A DNA stretch of 64,000 nt from Pseudonocardia sp. (GTDB taxonomy: Bacteria > Actinomycetota > Actinomycetes > Mycobacteriales > Pseudonocardiaceae): assembly GCF_029263155.1 (NCBI RefSeq), contig NZ_JAJCYB010000104.1:1-64000 (forward strand), written 5' to 3'. The notes under the pieces were generated by a model. The model saw only the letters and a program-made list of their open reading frames with translations. It had not been told where the DNA came from and ran no database searches. Made by a program: the position numbers and the translations under genes. Of the stretch, positions 7,268 through 19,073 are shown in pieces. The first letter of the stretch is position 1, and every line of letters begins with the position of its first letter.

Positions 7268-9067
7268 GTGGCCTGGATCTCCGACCGCTCCGGGCGCCCG
7301 CGGGCGTGGACGGCCCCGCTGGACTCCCCTGACGCCGCGCGGCCGGTCGAGGCGTTCGACGACGACGTTGCGGCGCTGCGCTGGTCCCCGGACGGCCGAT
7401 GGTTGGCCGCGCAGCTCGCGTCCGGTGGCGGCGAGCGCACCCGGGTGCGCCTGGTCGGGCCCGGCGGCTCCGAGGTCGTCGACATCGCACCCGGCGCGGC
7501 CGCCGTGACGCTGGGGGCGTGGTCGCCCGGCGGCCAGCGGCTGGGCGTCACGATCCTCGGCGAGCGGTCGGGGGACGGGCAGGCCTGCCTGGTCGACGTC
7601 CGCGACGGCACGTCCACCGTGCTCGGCTCCGGCCCCGCCGCCCACGTCTGCGCGGTCAGCGGCGACGGCCGGCGCGCCGTGGTCCGCCTGGGCCGGCGCG
7701 GTGCGCGCGAGCTGGAGCTCGTCGACCTGCGCTCGGGCCTGCGGATCCCCCTGCTGCCCGGCGGTGGGGCGGTCGTCGCGGACGCCCGGTTCGACCGCGA
7801 CCGCCTCTACGTCCACACCGACGCCGGGCGCGACCGCCCCGCCCTGCTCGCGGTGGACCTGCGCGGCCGCTCGGCCGTGCGCGTCGTCGCCGCCCGCGCC
7901 GACGCCGATCTCGACCTCGTCGCGCTGGATCCCGGGTCCGCGCGCGTGCTGCTGGTGTGGAACGTCGAGGGGCGCAGCGAGCTCGAGCGCCTCGACCTGC
8001 GCTCGGGCCGGTCGGTGCCGGTCGGGGACCCGCCCGGTGGCGTCGTCACAGCGGTGTCGTTCACCCGCGATCCCGACGTCCTGCTCGTCGGCAGCGAGGG
8101 CCCGACGGTGCCGCCGCGGATCTCGCTGCTGGACGCGACGGGGTCGACCCCGCTGCTGGCCGACCCGGCGCCCGAGGGCCTGGTCGAGCCGGACCGGGAG
8201 ACGTTCGACGGGGAGGACGGCCTGCCGCTGTCGGGGTGGCTGTTCCGCCCGACGCGACGTCCGGACCCGGTGCCGGTGCTGCTGTGGCTGCATGGGGACC
8301 CGGAGGCGCAGGAGCGACCGACGTTCCAGCCGCTGTTCCAGGCGCTGGTGGCCGCCGGGATCGCGGTGTTCACCCCGAACGTGCGCGGCTCGGGCGGCTA
8401 CGGCCGCGCGTTCGTCGCCGCCGACGACGGACCGCTGCGGCAGGTGTCCATCACCGACGTGCGCGCCGCCGTCCGGTTCCTCGTCGACGCCGGGCACGCC
8501 GATCCCGAGCGCGTCGGCGTCGGGGGTCGCTCCTACGGCGGCTACCTCACCCTCGCGGCGCTGGCCCGGCATCCCGAGCTGTTCCGCGTCGGCGTCGACG
8601 TCTGCGGGATCGCCGACCTCCACACCTTCTACGCCGGCACCGAGGCGTGGATCGGGGCCGCGGCCACCACCGAGTACGGCGACCCGGACGACGACGCCGC
8701 GCTGCTGCACGAGCTGTCCCCCATCCACCGCGCGGACCGCATCGTCGCGCCGCTGCTGGTCGTCCACGGCGTGGACGACACGAACGTGCCGGTCGGGGAG
8801 GCCGAGCAGGTGGTGGCGGCGCTGCGCGCGCACGGCAGGGCACCGGGCTACCTGCTGTTCGACGGCGAGGGCCACGAGGTGCGCGGCGTCGAGAACCGGG
8901 CGGTGTTCGTCGCTGCGCTGGGTGGCCGGGCCGCTGCTCGGAGACGGGCGGGGCCCTGGTCCCACCCGTCCCGAGGCGACGTCGTCGACCCTTCGGTCCC
9001 CGGCTACAGCTGGCTGAACGACTGCATGATCGTGGTGTCGCCCTCGGTGGACAGGACGAACCGGTAG
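7268..9067 (+). CDS. S9-family (prolyl oligopeptidase-like) serine peptidase
   Basis: An N-terminal beta-propeller (WSPDGRWLAAQ and similar blades) is followed by an alpha/beta-hydrolase domain. Numbered from GTG 7268, the nucleophile Ser422 lies in GGRSYGGY, the acid is Asp503 or Asp504 (HGVDDTN) and the base is His536 (GEGHEV). The first blade (SYTGVAPAPDGSTVAWISD) begins upstream of GTG 7268. A perfect aaggagg at 7205-7211 points to a start near 7214-7217, where only CTG or ATC is available. The C-terminus is also odd: after VFVAAL it runs Arg-rich into 64 nt of the convergent kinase gene, which suggests a late frameshift near 8915. Confidence 0.85.
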   Translation: MAWISDRSGRPRAWTAPLDSPDAARPVEAFDDDVAALRWSPDGRWLAAQLASGGGERTRVRLVGPGGSEVVDIAPGAAAVTLGAWSPGGQRLGVTILGERSGDGQACLVDVRDGTSTVLGSGPAAHVCAVSGDGRRAVVRLGRRGARELELVDLRSGLRIPLLPGGGAVVADARFDRDRLYVHTDAGRDRPALLAVDLRGRSAVRVVAARADADLDLVALDPGSARVLLVWNVEGRSELERLDLRSGRSVPVGDPPGGVVTAVSFTRDPDVLLVGSEGPTVPPRISLLDATGSTPLLADPAPEGLVEPDRETFDGEDGLPLSGWLFRPTRRPDPVPVLLWLHGDPEAQERPTFQPLFQALVAAGIAVFTPNVRGSGGYGRAFVAADDGPLRQVSITDVRAAVRFLVDAGHADPERVGVGGRSYGGYLTLAALARHPELFRVGVDVCGIADLHTFYAGTEAWIGAAATTEYGDPDDDAALLHELSPIHRADRIVAPLLVVHGVDDTNVPVGEAEQVVAALRAHGRAPGYLLFDGEGHEVRGVENRAVFVAALGGRAAARRRAGPWSHPSRGDVVDPSVPGYSWLNDCMIVVSPSVDRTNR

Positions 9068-10518
9068 GGCTCGTTCGTCGGCGCGGCGCCGTCGTTCGGG
9101 ACGAACAGCACCGTGCCCTCGACGGTGTTCTCCCCGACGAGCCGCGCGTTCTGCAGCTCCACCGACGCGAGCCGGGCGTAGAAGCTGTCGAACCCGCCCC
9201 GGCCTCCGGAGGCGGCCTGCGCCTGCGGGCTGAGCTGGGCCCAGGCGGCGTCGGTGTTGCCGGGCAGCAGACCGTAGTAGCCCTGCATGAACGCCACGGG
9301 GTCGGCGGCCGGGGCGGCCGGTTCGGTGGTCGGCACCTCGGTGGTGGTGGTCGGCGCGGGAGTGGTGGTGGGAGCGGTCGTCGGCGGCGCCGTCGTGGGC
9401 TCGGCGGTGGTCGGGGGCGCGCTGGTGGCCGGGGGCTGCGCGACGGGGGCGTCGCCGCCGCCCGCGTCGGCGGCCAGCAGCGCGGCGACCACCCCACCGC
9501 CGATGAGCAGCACCAGCAGCACCGCCACCAGGACGACCGGGAGCCGGCGGCGCCGCTGCGGGTCGGACGGGGTGGCCGGGGCGGTGACGACGGTGGCCGG
9601 GCCGCCACCGGACGCGGGCGTCGCCGCCGCCGCACGGGGCGCCGCCGCGGCGGCGACGGTCGGGGGCAGGCCGGCGGCCTGACCGGCCGCGACCAGGGCC
9701 AGCGCGTCGCGGGCCTGCGCCGCGGTGGGCCGGTCGGCGGGCTCCGCGGCGAGCAGTGACAGCAGCACCGGGGCGAGCTCCCCGGCCTGCTGCGGCGGGT
9801 CGACCTCGCCGGTGGCGACCTTGTGCAGCAGCGCGTACGCGTTCTCGTCCAGGCCGAACGGCGGGACGCCCTCGACCGCGGCGTACAGCGTGGCACCGAG
9901 CGCGAAGACGTCCGACGGTGCCTTCGGTTCGCGTCCGCGCGCGATCTCCGGGGCGAGGAAGGCGGGGGTGCCTGCGATCAGCCCGGTGCGGGTGAGCTGC
10001 ACGTCGTCGACGGCGCGGGACACCCCGAAGTCGGTGAGCTTGACCAGGCCGTCCTCGCCGATCAGCACGTTGCCCGGCTTGACGTCGCGGTGCACGACCC
10101 CGGCGTCGTGGGCCGCGGCGAGCCCGTCGGCGACCTGGCGGCCCATCTCGGCGGCCTCGCGGGGTTCCATCGGGCCCTTGGTCGCCAGGACCGCGGCCAG
10201 CGACTGCGACGGCAGGTACTCCATCACCAGCCATGGCCGCTCGTCGTGGATGACGACGTCGAACATGCTGATGACGTGCGGGTGCTGCAGGCGCGCACCG
10301 ATCCGGCCCTCGCGCATGAGGCGCTGGCGGGACTCCTCGACGCCGTCGACGCCGGGCTCGGTCCGCACGGCCGCAGTGAGGAGCTCCTTGAGCGCGACGG
10401 GTCGGTTGAGCAGTTCGTCGGTGCCGAGCCAGACCGCGCCCATCGCTCCGGCACCGATCCGCTCCCCCAGCCGGTAGCGGTTACCGATACGGGTCGGCGG
10501 GTCCTCGGGCGCAGTCAT
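9004..10518 (-). CDS. Transmembrane Ser/Thr protein kinase (PknB-like family)
   Basis: This 504-residue protein has an N-terminal kinase domain: glycine loop GAGAMGAV at 22-29, Lys44 in VALKEL, HRDVKPGN from 143, DFG 163-165 and APE 189-191. An Ala/Pro linker follows, then one membrane span at about 327-350, a Thr/Pro-rich stalk (TTAPTTTPAPTTTT) and an external domain of about 100 residues (from PVAFMQGYYG). The outer domain looks like a small NTF2/SnoaL-type fold, not PASTA repeats. A TACCCT box 8 nt before the ATG suggests a near-leaderless mRNA. The gene lies downstream of the apiosidase/Rpf fusion but is separated from it by a strong hairpin. Confidence 0.9.
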   Translation of the reverse strand: MTAPEDPPTRIGNRYRLGERIGAGAMGAVWLGTDELLNRPVALKELLTAAVRTEPGVDGVEESRQRLMREGRIGARLQHPHVISMFDVVIHDERPWLVMEYLPSQSLAAVLATKGPMEPREAAEMGRQVADGLAAAHDAGVVHRDVKPGNVLIGEDGLVKLTDFGVSRAVDDVQLTRTGLIAGTPAFLAPEIARGREPKAPSDVFALGATLYAAVEGVPPFGLDENAYALLHKVATGEVDPPQQAGELAPVLLSLLAAEPADRPTAAQARDALALVAAGQAAGLPPTVAAAAAPRAAAATPASGGGPATVVTAPATPSDPQRRRRLPVVLVAVLLVLLIGGGVVAALLAADAGGGDAPVAQPPATSAPPTTAEPTTAPPTTAPTTTPAPTTTTEVPTTEPAAPAADPVAFMQGYYGLLPGNTDAAWAQLSPQAQAASGGRGGFDSFYARLASVELQNARLVGENTVEGTVLFVPNDGAAPTNEPYRFVLSTEGDTTIMQSFSQL

Positions 10519-10617
10519 CACCCGCAAGGGTAGCGAGCGATGGTGAGAGCTCCCGCACCCGTGGACGGTGGGGCGACCAGCATCACGCCGGGCGCCCGGA
10601 GTACCCCGCACCGGCCC

Positions 10618-10689
10618 GCTCGCACACGGGTTGCGGGGCCCGCACACAGGTCCGGCCCTGTGTGCGGGGCCGCGGAGGTGTGTGCGAGC
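10618..10689. terminator. Nested double inverted repeat between the Rpf fusion and the kinase gene
   Basis: An inner 12-bp perfect stem (10639-10650 with 10657-10668, 6-nt loop) sits inside an outer 10-bp perfect stem (10618-10627 with 10680-10689). It begins 14 nt after the stop of the minus-strand Rpf fusion gene and is symmetrical, so it can work in both directions. Probably a terminator. Confidence 0.7.
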
Positions 10690-10702
10690 GAGGGGTGCGT
10701 CC

Positions 10703-13991
<3,289 letters not shown>

Positions 13992-14093
13992 GCCGCCATC
14001 CCAACACACGGACGCCCGCGCACCGAGCCCGGCAACCCACCCGGCGCCGGGAACCGGACCACGGCGCCACGCCGCTGGCACTCGACACGCGAG

Positions 14094-14141
14094 CGGAACG
14101 TCATTGCTGTTCGCCCGGCCGCGAACAGCAATGGTGTTCCG
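14094..14141. terminator. Long hairpin between the ALDH and Rv2466c-like genes
   Basis: A 13-bp perfect stem (14102-14114 with 14121-14133, 6-nt loop) is extended by a second 6-bp stem (14094-14099 with 14136-14141) across a 2-nt internal loop. It follows the stop of the minus-strand Rv2466c-like gene by about 38 nt and probably terminates it. Confidence 0.65.
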
Positions 14142-14178
14142 TTCGAGCGATCCGGCTGTCCTGCGGCGGTCTGCCGGA

Positions 14179-14793
14179 TCAGTCGAAGACCAGGTCTCCG
14201 GTCCGGGTGCGCTTGAGCTCGAAGAAGTGCGGGTAGCCGGCGAGCAGGCGGGCGCCGTCGAACACCGTTCCGGCGTCCTCGCCCTTCGGGATGCGGGTGA
14301 GCACGGGCCCGAAGAACGCCACGCCGTCGATGTGGATCGTGGGCGTGCCCACGTCCATGCCGACCGGGTCCATGCCGCGGTGGTGGCCGGCCCGCAGCTC
14401 CTCGTCGTACTCGGTGCTGGTGGCGGCCTCGGCCAGCGACTCGGGCAGCCCCACCTCGGCCAGCGACTCCGCGATCACCACGTCGAGGTCCTTGACGCCC
14501 TGGTTGTGGATACGGGTGCCCATCGCGGTGTAGAGCGGGAGCAGCACGTCCGGGCCCTTCTCCTGCGCGGCCGCGACCGCGACGCGGACCGGGCCCCACG
14601 CCTTCTTCATGACCTCGACGTACTCGTCGGGCAGGTCGCGGCCCTCGTTGAGCACGGCCAGGCTCATCACGTGCCAGTCGACGTCGATGTCGCGCACCTT
14701 CTCGACCTCGAGCATCCAGCGGGAGGTGATCCAGGCGAACGGGCAGAGCGGGTCGAACCAGAAGTCGACGTGCGGGGTGGCGGGAGTGGTCAT
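14179..14793 (-). CDS. Mycothiol-dependent DsbA-family reductase (Rv2466c-like)
   Basis: This 204-residue protein is a close match to the Rv2466c family in [38 protein letters not shown] and [12 protein letters not shown]. Rv2466c is a thioredoxin-fold, mycothiol-dependent nitroreductase/mycoredoxin-like enzyme of the oxidative stress response. The active site here is C-P-F-A, so the second (resolving) cysteine of the usual CPWC is replaced by Ala and the protein should work by a monothiol mechanism. It is divergent from pepN, as in M. tuberculosis. Confidence 0.9.
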   Translation of the reverse strand: MTTPATPHVDFWFDPLCPFAWITSRWMLEVEKVRDIDVDWHVMSLAVLNEGRDLPDEYVEVMKKAWGPVRVAVAAAQEKGPDVLLPLYTAMGTRIHNQGVKDLDVVIAESLAEVGLPESLAEAATSTEYDEELRAGHHRGMDPVGMDVGTPTIHIDGVAFFGPVLTRIPKGEDAGTVFDGARLLAGYPHFFELKRTRTGDLVFD

Positions 14794-14896
14794 ACCCGGC
14801 ACAACCGCGGGCCGCCGGGCCCGATTCCCGGGCGCCGACCGGTTCCGTGTGATGGGATGCTCCTTTGCCCTCCGAGAGAAGGTCGACTCCTCGCCC

Positions 14897-17437
14897 ATGG
14901 CTCCGCCCAACCTCACCCGAACCGATGCCGAACGCCGCGCCGCGCTGCTGACGGTGGCGGACTACCGCGTCGAGATCGACCTGACCGACGGCGGAGGCAA
15001 ACCGGGCGTGGAGACGTTCCCGACCCTCACCACGGTCCGCTTCTCCTGCGCCGACCCCGGCGCGGACAGCTGGATCGACCTGGTCGCCGCCGAGGTCGCC
15101 TCGGCCACCCTCAACGGCACCGCGCTCGACGTCTCCGGCTACCGCGAGTCCGACGGCATCGCGCTGCCCGCCCTGGCCGCCGACAACGAGCTGCGCGTCG
15201 AGGCCACCGGCCGCTACATGCACACCGGCGAGGGCCTGCACCGATTCGTCGACCCGGTCGACGGGAGCGTCTACCTGTACTCCCAGTTCGAGACGGCCGA
15301 CGCGAAACGCATGTTCGCCTGCTTCGACCAGCCCGACCTCAAGGCCCGCTACACGCTCACGGTCACCGCGCCGCCGGACTGGCAGGTGGTCTCCAACGCG
15401 GCCGCCGACAGCGTCACCGACGGCGTGCACCGCTTCGCCACCACCGAGATCATGAGCACCTACCTGGTGGCGCTCATCGCCGGCCCGTACGCCGTGTGGC
15501 GCGATGAGCACGACGGCATCCCGCTGGGCATCTTCTGCCGCGCGTCGCTGGCCCCCCACATGGACCACGAGCGGCTGTTCACCGAGACCAAGCAGGGTTT
15601 CGACTTCTTCCACCGCGCGTTCGGCGTGCGGTACCCGTTCGGCAAGTACGACCAGCTGTTCGTCCCGGAGTTCAACGCGGGTGCGATGGAGAACGCGGGC
15701 GCGGTCACGTTCCTGGAGGACTACGTCTTCCGTTCCCGCGTCACCCGCTCGGTCTACGAGCGGCGCGCGGAGACCGTGCTGCACGAGATGGCGCACATGT
15801 GGTTCGGCGATCTCGTCACCATGGCGTGGTGGGACGATCTCTGGCTCAACGAGTCGTTCGCCACCTGGGCCAGCGTGATCTGCCAGGCCGAGGCCACCGA
15901 GTACACCGAGGCGTGGACCACCTTCGCCACCATCGAGAAGAGCTGGGCGTACCGCCAGGACCAGCTGCCCTCCACCCACCCGGTCGCCGCCGACATCCCG
16001 GACCTGGCGGCGGTCGAGGTCAACTTCGACGGCATCACCTACGCCAAGGGCGCGAGCGTGCTCAAGCAGCTCGTGGCCTACGTCGGGCTGGAGCCCTTCC
16101 TCGCCGGGCTGCGCAGCTACTTCACCGCGCACGCCTGGGGCAACGCCACCTTCGACGACCTGCTCGGCGCGCTGGAGGAGTCCTCGGGCCGCGACCTGTC
16201 GGGCTGGGGGGCCCAGTGGCTGCGCACCACGGGCCTGAACATGCTGCGGCCCTCGTTCGACCTCGACGCCGACGGGGCGTTCACCCGGTTCGAGGTGGTG
16301 CAGGGCGGCGCCCGTCCCGGCGCGGGCGAGCTGCGCACCCACCGCATCGCGGTCGGTGTCTACGACGATGACGGCTCCGGGCAGCTGGTGCGCACCCGGC
16401 GGGTCGAGGTGGACGTCACCGGCGAGCGCACGCCCGTTCCCGACCTGGTGGGGGTGTCGCGGGGCAAGCTCGTCCTGGTCAACGACGACGACCTCACCTA
16501 CTGCGCGCTGCGCCTGGACCCCGACTCGCTGGTCACGCTGATCGACCGCATCGGTGACATCGCCGAGCCGCTGCCCCGCACGCTGTGCTGGTCGGCGGCG
16601 TGGGAGATGACGCGCGAGGCCGAGCTCAAGGCCCGCGACTTCACCGCGCTCGTGGCGGGCGGGTTCGGCGGCGAGTCGGAGGTCACGGTCCTGCAGCGGC
16701 TGCTCCTGCAGGCCCAGACCGCCGTCGCCTCCTACGCCGACGAGCAGTGGGCCGCCGAGCGGGGCTGGCCACTGCTCACCGACGCCCTGCGCTTCCGCCT
16801 CGACACCGCCCCCGCGGGCTCGGACGCGCAGCTGGCCGTGGTGAACTCGCTGGCCGGCAGCGTCCTGCCCCGCCCCACGCTGGACCGGATGCGCGGCTGG
16901 CTGTCCGACGTGGAGGTCCCCGACGGCCTCACCGTCGACACCGACCTGCGCTGGCGGCTGCTGCACGCCCTGGTCGCGCACGGCGAGGCCGGCGAAACGC
17001 GCATCGACGAGGAGCTGGCCCAGGACCCGACGTCCACGGGGCAGCGCCAGGCCGAGCGGGCCCGCGCCCTGATCCCCACGGCGCAGGCCAAGGAACGCGC
17101 GTGGCTGCGCGCGGTGCACGACGACGAGCTGCCTAACGCGGTCGCCGAGTCGGTGATCGCCGGGTTCGCGCACCCGGCGCAGCGGCCGCTGCTCGCGCCC
17201 TACGTCGAGCGCTACTTCGCCGAGGTCGCCGACGTGTGGGAGCGGCGCACCAGCGAGCGGGCGCAGTCCGTGGTGATCGGGCTGTTCCCGTCCTGGGCGG
17301 TCGACAAGGCCACCGTCGACGCCGCGGACGCCTGGCTGGCCGACGACAGCCACCCGGCGCCCCTGCGTCGGCTGGTGTCCGAGGGCCGGGCGGGCATCGT
17401 CCGGGCGCTGGGGGCGCGGGAGTTCGACCGGTCCTGA
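14897..17437 (+). CDS. pepN: Aminopeptidase N (M1 zinc metallopeptidase)
   Basis: This 846-residue protein is full length for the M1 family: GAMEN exopeptidase motif at 262-266, zinc ligands HEMAH at 296-300 and Glu319 in NESFA, and an ERAP1-like helical C-terminal domain. It removes N-terminal residues from peptides in the cytosol. ATG 14897 is the natural start although its Shine-Dalgarno sequence (gagagaagg) is distant. The order Rv2466c-like, pepN, DUF5130 is shared with mycobacteria. Confidence 0.95.
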   Translation: MAPPNLTRTDAERRAALLTVADYRVEIDLTDGGGKPGVETFPTLTTVRFSCADPGADSWIDLVAAEVASATLNGTALDVSGYRESDGIALPALAADNELRVEATGRYMHTGEGLHRFVDPVDGSVYLYSQFETADAKRMFACFDQPDLKARYTLTVTAPPDWQVVSNAAADSVTDGVHRFATTEIMSTYLVALIAGPYAVWRDEHDGIPLGIFCRASLAPHMDHERLFTETKQGFDFFHRAFGVRYPFGKYDQLFVPEFNAGAMENAGAVTFLEDYVFRSRVTRSVYERRAETVLHEMAHMWFGDLVTMAWWDDLWLNESFATWASVICQAEATEYTEAWTTFATIEKSWAYRQDQLPSTHPVAADIPDLAAVEVNFDGITYAKGASVLKQLVAYVGLEPFLAGLRSYFTAHAWGNATFDDLLGALEESSGRDLSGWGAQWLRTTGLNMLRPSFDLDADGAFTRFEVVQGGARPGAGELRTHRIAVGVYDDDGSGQLVRTRRVEVDVTGERTPVPDLVGVSRGKLVLVNDDDLTYCALRLDPDSLVTLIDRIGDIAEPLPRTLCWSAAWEMTREAELKARDFTALVAGGFGGESEVTVLQRLLLQAQTAVASYADEQWAAERGWPLLTDALRFRLDTAPAGSDAQLAVVNSLAGSVLPRPTLDRMRGWLSDVEVPDGLTVDTDLRWRLLHALVAHGEAGETRIDEELAQDPTSTGQRQAERARALIPTAQAKERAWLRAVHDDELPNAVAESVIAGFAHPAQRPLLAPYVERYFAEVADVWERRTSERAQSVVIGLFPSWAVDKATVDAADAWLADDSHPAPLRRLVSEGRAGIVRALGAREFDRS

Positions 17438-17464
17438 GCGTGCTCGCCGGCCGCGCCCTCGGCC

Positions 17465-17540
17465 GTTCGAGCTGCGCATCCTGTGGTCAGCAGCGCACGT
17501 CCCGACATGCGCGGGAGGCTGGAGGATGCGCAGCTCGAAC
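17465..17540. repeat. 17-bp perfect inverted repeat with 42-nt loop
   Basis: gttcgagctgcgcatcc (17465-17481) recurs as its exact reverse complement at 17524-17540. It lies between the pepN stop and the HepT remnant and directly abuts the 34-bp duplicated segment at 17542. It may serve as a pepN terminator or mark a rearrangement end. Confidence 0.7.
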
Positions 17541-17809
17541 AGTGCGGGTCACGCCGGCCCGACCAGCCCTCGGCGGGCACCGGTCACCGGGTCCCGCGGG
17601 ACTACGGCGACGCCTTCCGCGTGCTCGCCGAGGTCGGTGTCCTGGACCCCGATCTGGCCGAGCGGATGGTGTCGTTGGCCGGTGCCCGCAACCTCATCGT
17701 CCACCTCTACGCCGAGGTCGACGACGAGCGGCTCGCCCGATCGGTCCGCCACGGGGGCCTGGACGACCTGGACGCGTTCGCACGGCGGATCGCCGGCCTG
17801 GTCGTGTGA
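17483..17809 (+). pseudogene. Truncated HepT-like (HEPN) toxin remnant
   Basis: The second half of this frame is a HepT/DUF86-type HEPN domain: RDYGDAFRVLAEVGVLDPDL and the RX4HXY RNase motif as RNLIVHLY. The first half (about 38 residues before RDYGDA) is not HepT-like. It is made of the 17-bp inverted repeat and a 34-bp copy of the downstream deaminase gene read from the wrong strand. The usual first helices are therefore missing, and no MNT-type nucleotidyltransferase antitoxin is adjacent. I call it a remnant. Confidence 0.6.
17542..17575. repeat. 34-bp direct repeat, copy 1 (copy 2 at 18114-18147)
   Basis: The 34 bases are identical to 18114-18147 inside the deaminase gene, where they encode AEGWSGRRDPH on the minus strand. 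Four further bases match after one mismatch. The copies are in direct orientation, 572 bp apart. Copy 1 has replaced the 5' part of the HepT-like frame, so the duplication probably went from the deaminase gene to this site. Confidence 0.8.
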
Positions 17810-17816
17810 TCCCCGA

Positions 17817-18257
17817 TCAGGGAGCCACTCCCGGCAGGTGGGCGTTGGCCCGGCGCACGAGCGGGGCGAGGTCGGCGATCTCGACCACCTCGCACCCGGC
17901 GGCCCGCAGCACCTCGTCACCCCGGCCGTCGACGAACAGCGCGGGCTCCCGCCAGGCGTAGACGACCCGCGCAATGCCCGAGCCCAGGATCAACCCCGTG
18001 CACGACACCGGGCGCGAGGCACGGGAGCTGCACGGCTCCAGCGAGCTGTAGACCGTGGCTCCCGCCAGGTCGGAACCCGCCAGGTCGGCCAGCGCGCTCT
18101 CCTCCGCGTGGTCGTGCGGGTCACGCCGGCCCGACCAGCCCTCGGCGAGCACGGCGCCGCCCGCGTCGACGACCAGCGCGCCCACCCGGAACGTCGACGA
18201 CGGCGGGCACCGGTCGGCGAGCGCGACGGCGCGGCGCAGCAGCGTCCGGTCGTCCAT
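17817..18257 (-). CDS. Zinc-dependent (deoxy)cytidylate/riboflavin-type deaminase
   Basis: This 146-residue protein has the cytidine-deaminase-fold zinc site: HAEESAL supplies His and the catalytic Glu, and EPCSSRASRPVSC supplies the two Cys ligands. The spacing and the EPCS sequence resemble RibD-type and dCMP-type deaminases, but no reductase domain follows. ATG 18257 is preceded by gggggtgg; GTG 18263 is an alternative. The substrate is uncertain. Confidence 0.8.
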   Translation of the reverse strand: MDDRTLLRRAVALADRCPPSSTFRVGALVVDAGGAVLAEGWSGRRDPHDHAEESALADLAGSDLAGATVYSSLEPCSSRASRPVSCTGLILGSGIARVVYAWREPALFVDGRGDEVLRAAGCEVVEIADLAPLVRRANAHLPGVAP

Positions 18258-18274
18258 CGCCACCCCCGGCCCGG

Positions 18275-18805
18275 TCAGTGCGCGCGCCGCCGGCCCCCGG
18301 CCTGGTCGGCGAGCATCCGCAGGCCCGACAGCAGCCCGCCCAGCAGATCGCCCTCGCGGAACGACGTGACCATGCTCATGACGGCCAGCTTCGCTCCCCG
18401 GTCGGGCAGCCGCACCCGCGCCTCGGCGCCGGTGACGACCTCGACGACGCGCTGCTCGGGGCTCACCGCGACCAGCACGGCCTCGCCGGGACCCTCCAGC
18501 CCGCCGTGCAGCTCGGCGACCCGGGCGGTCGGGTCCCCGCCGAGGTCGCCCAGGTAGATCGAGAACCGCAGGCCGGTGTCGCGGCTGGTCAGCGTGAGCG
18601 CCTCGTCGAGACGGGCCAGCTGCACCGGGGAGAACGGGTGGTCGGCCGGGGACGGCTCGACGAAGTTCTCGGCCGTGGACACCCGGCCGGACGCCGTGAT
18701 CACCGATCCCTCGGGGAGGTCCTCCGACCCGGGTCGGACCAGGGCCTGCCCGTCGCCGTGCAGGTCGGTCGTGCTTCCCGGCGTGCTGCTGCTACCAGCT
18801 GCCAC
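18275..18805 (-). CDS. DUF5130 protein (Rv2468c-like, TPM-related)
   Basis: This 176-residue protein contains the DUF5130 pattern: PFSPVQLARLDEALTLTSRD, FSIYLGDLG, and VSPEQRVVEVVTGAEARVRL. It lies near pepN as in mycobacteria. GTG 18805 was chosen because gaggagg ends 6 nt upstream; an in-frame GTG at 18811 touches that sequence. The fold is related to TPM domains, and its role in the envelope is unknown. It overlaps the end of the small membrane protein gene by 14 nt. Confidence 0.75.
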   Translation of the reverse strand: MAAGSSSTPGSTTDLHGDGQALVRPGSEDLPEGSVITASGRVSTAENFVEPSPADHPFSPVQLARLDEALTLTSRDTGLRFSIYLGDLGGDPTARVAELHGGLEGPGEAVLVAVSPEQRVVEVVTGAEARVRLPDRGAKLAVMSMVTSFREGDLLGGLLSGLRMLADQAGGRRRAH

Positions 18806-19025
18806 GGGCACCTCCTCGTTCCCCGGCCACGGCGTGACCGTCGGCGGCCGGCAGCTGCGCGCCGGCCGGGTTCGCCGTCCACCACAGGGGCTCGTGCGGC
18901 CACGGCTGCCCGACGCGGTAGCGCGGCCTGCGCGCCATCTTCGGACCCGCGACCAGCACCGCGATGAGCAGGTACAACGCCGCCGAGGGCACCGCGTACC
19001 AGAGGATCGACACCAACACGTCCAC
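18792..19025 (-). CDS. Small single-span membrane protein
   Basis: This 77-residue protein has one N-terminal membrane span (WYAVPSAALYLLIAVLVAGP) followed by a conserved-looking RRPRYRVGQPWPHEPLWWTA stretch and a low-complexity tail. Its end overlaps the DUF5130 gene, so the two are probably cotranscribed. There is no Shine-Dalgarno sequence; a TAGGTT box lies 8 nt before GTG 19025, suggesting a near-leaderless transcript. Function unknown. Confidence 0.65.
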   Translation of the reverse strand: MDVLVSILWYAVPSAALYLLIAVLVAGPKMARRPRYRVGQPWPHEPLWWTANPAGAQLPAADGHAVAGERGGARGSW

Positions 19026-19073
19026 GGTAGGAGAACCTAGCCGATGGAGGTCCGTGGTCTAGCGTGGCGTCCC

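Noticed and set aside
7034-10234. Very long minus-strand open frame (over 1000 codons) and similar long antisense frames throughout
   Set aside because: These are by-products of high GC with few stop codons. They are Arg/Pro/Ala-rich, lack domains and lie opposite well-supported genes.
17465-17540. Inverted repeat beginning gttcgag, considered as a tRNA T-arm or an integron attC site
   Set aside because: No acceptor or anticodon structure fits a tRNA, and the arms do not match the GTTRRRY/RYYYAAC attC core.
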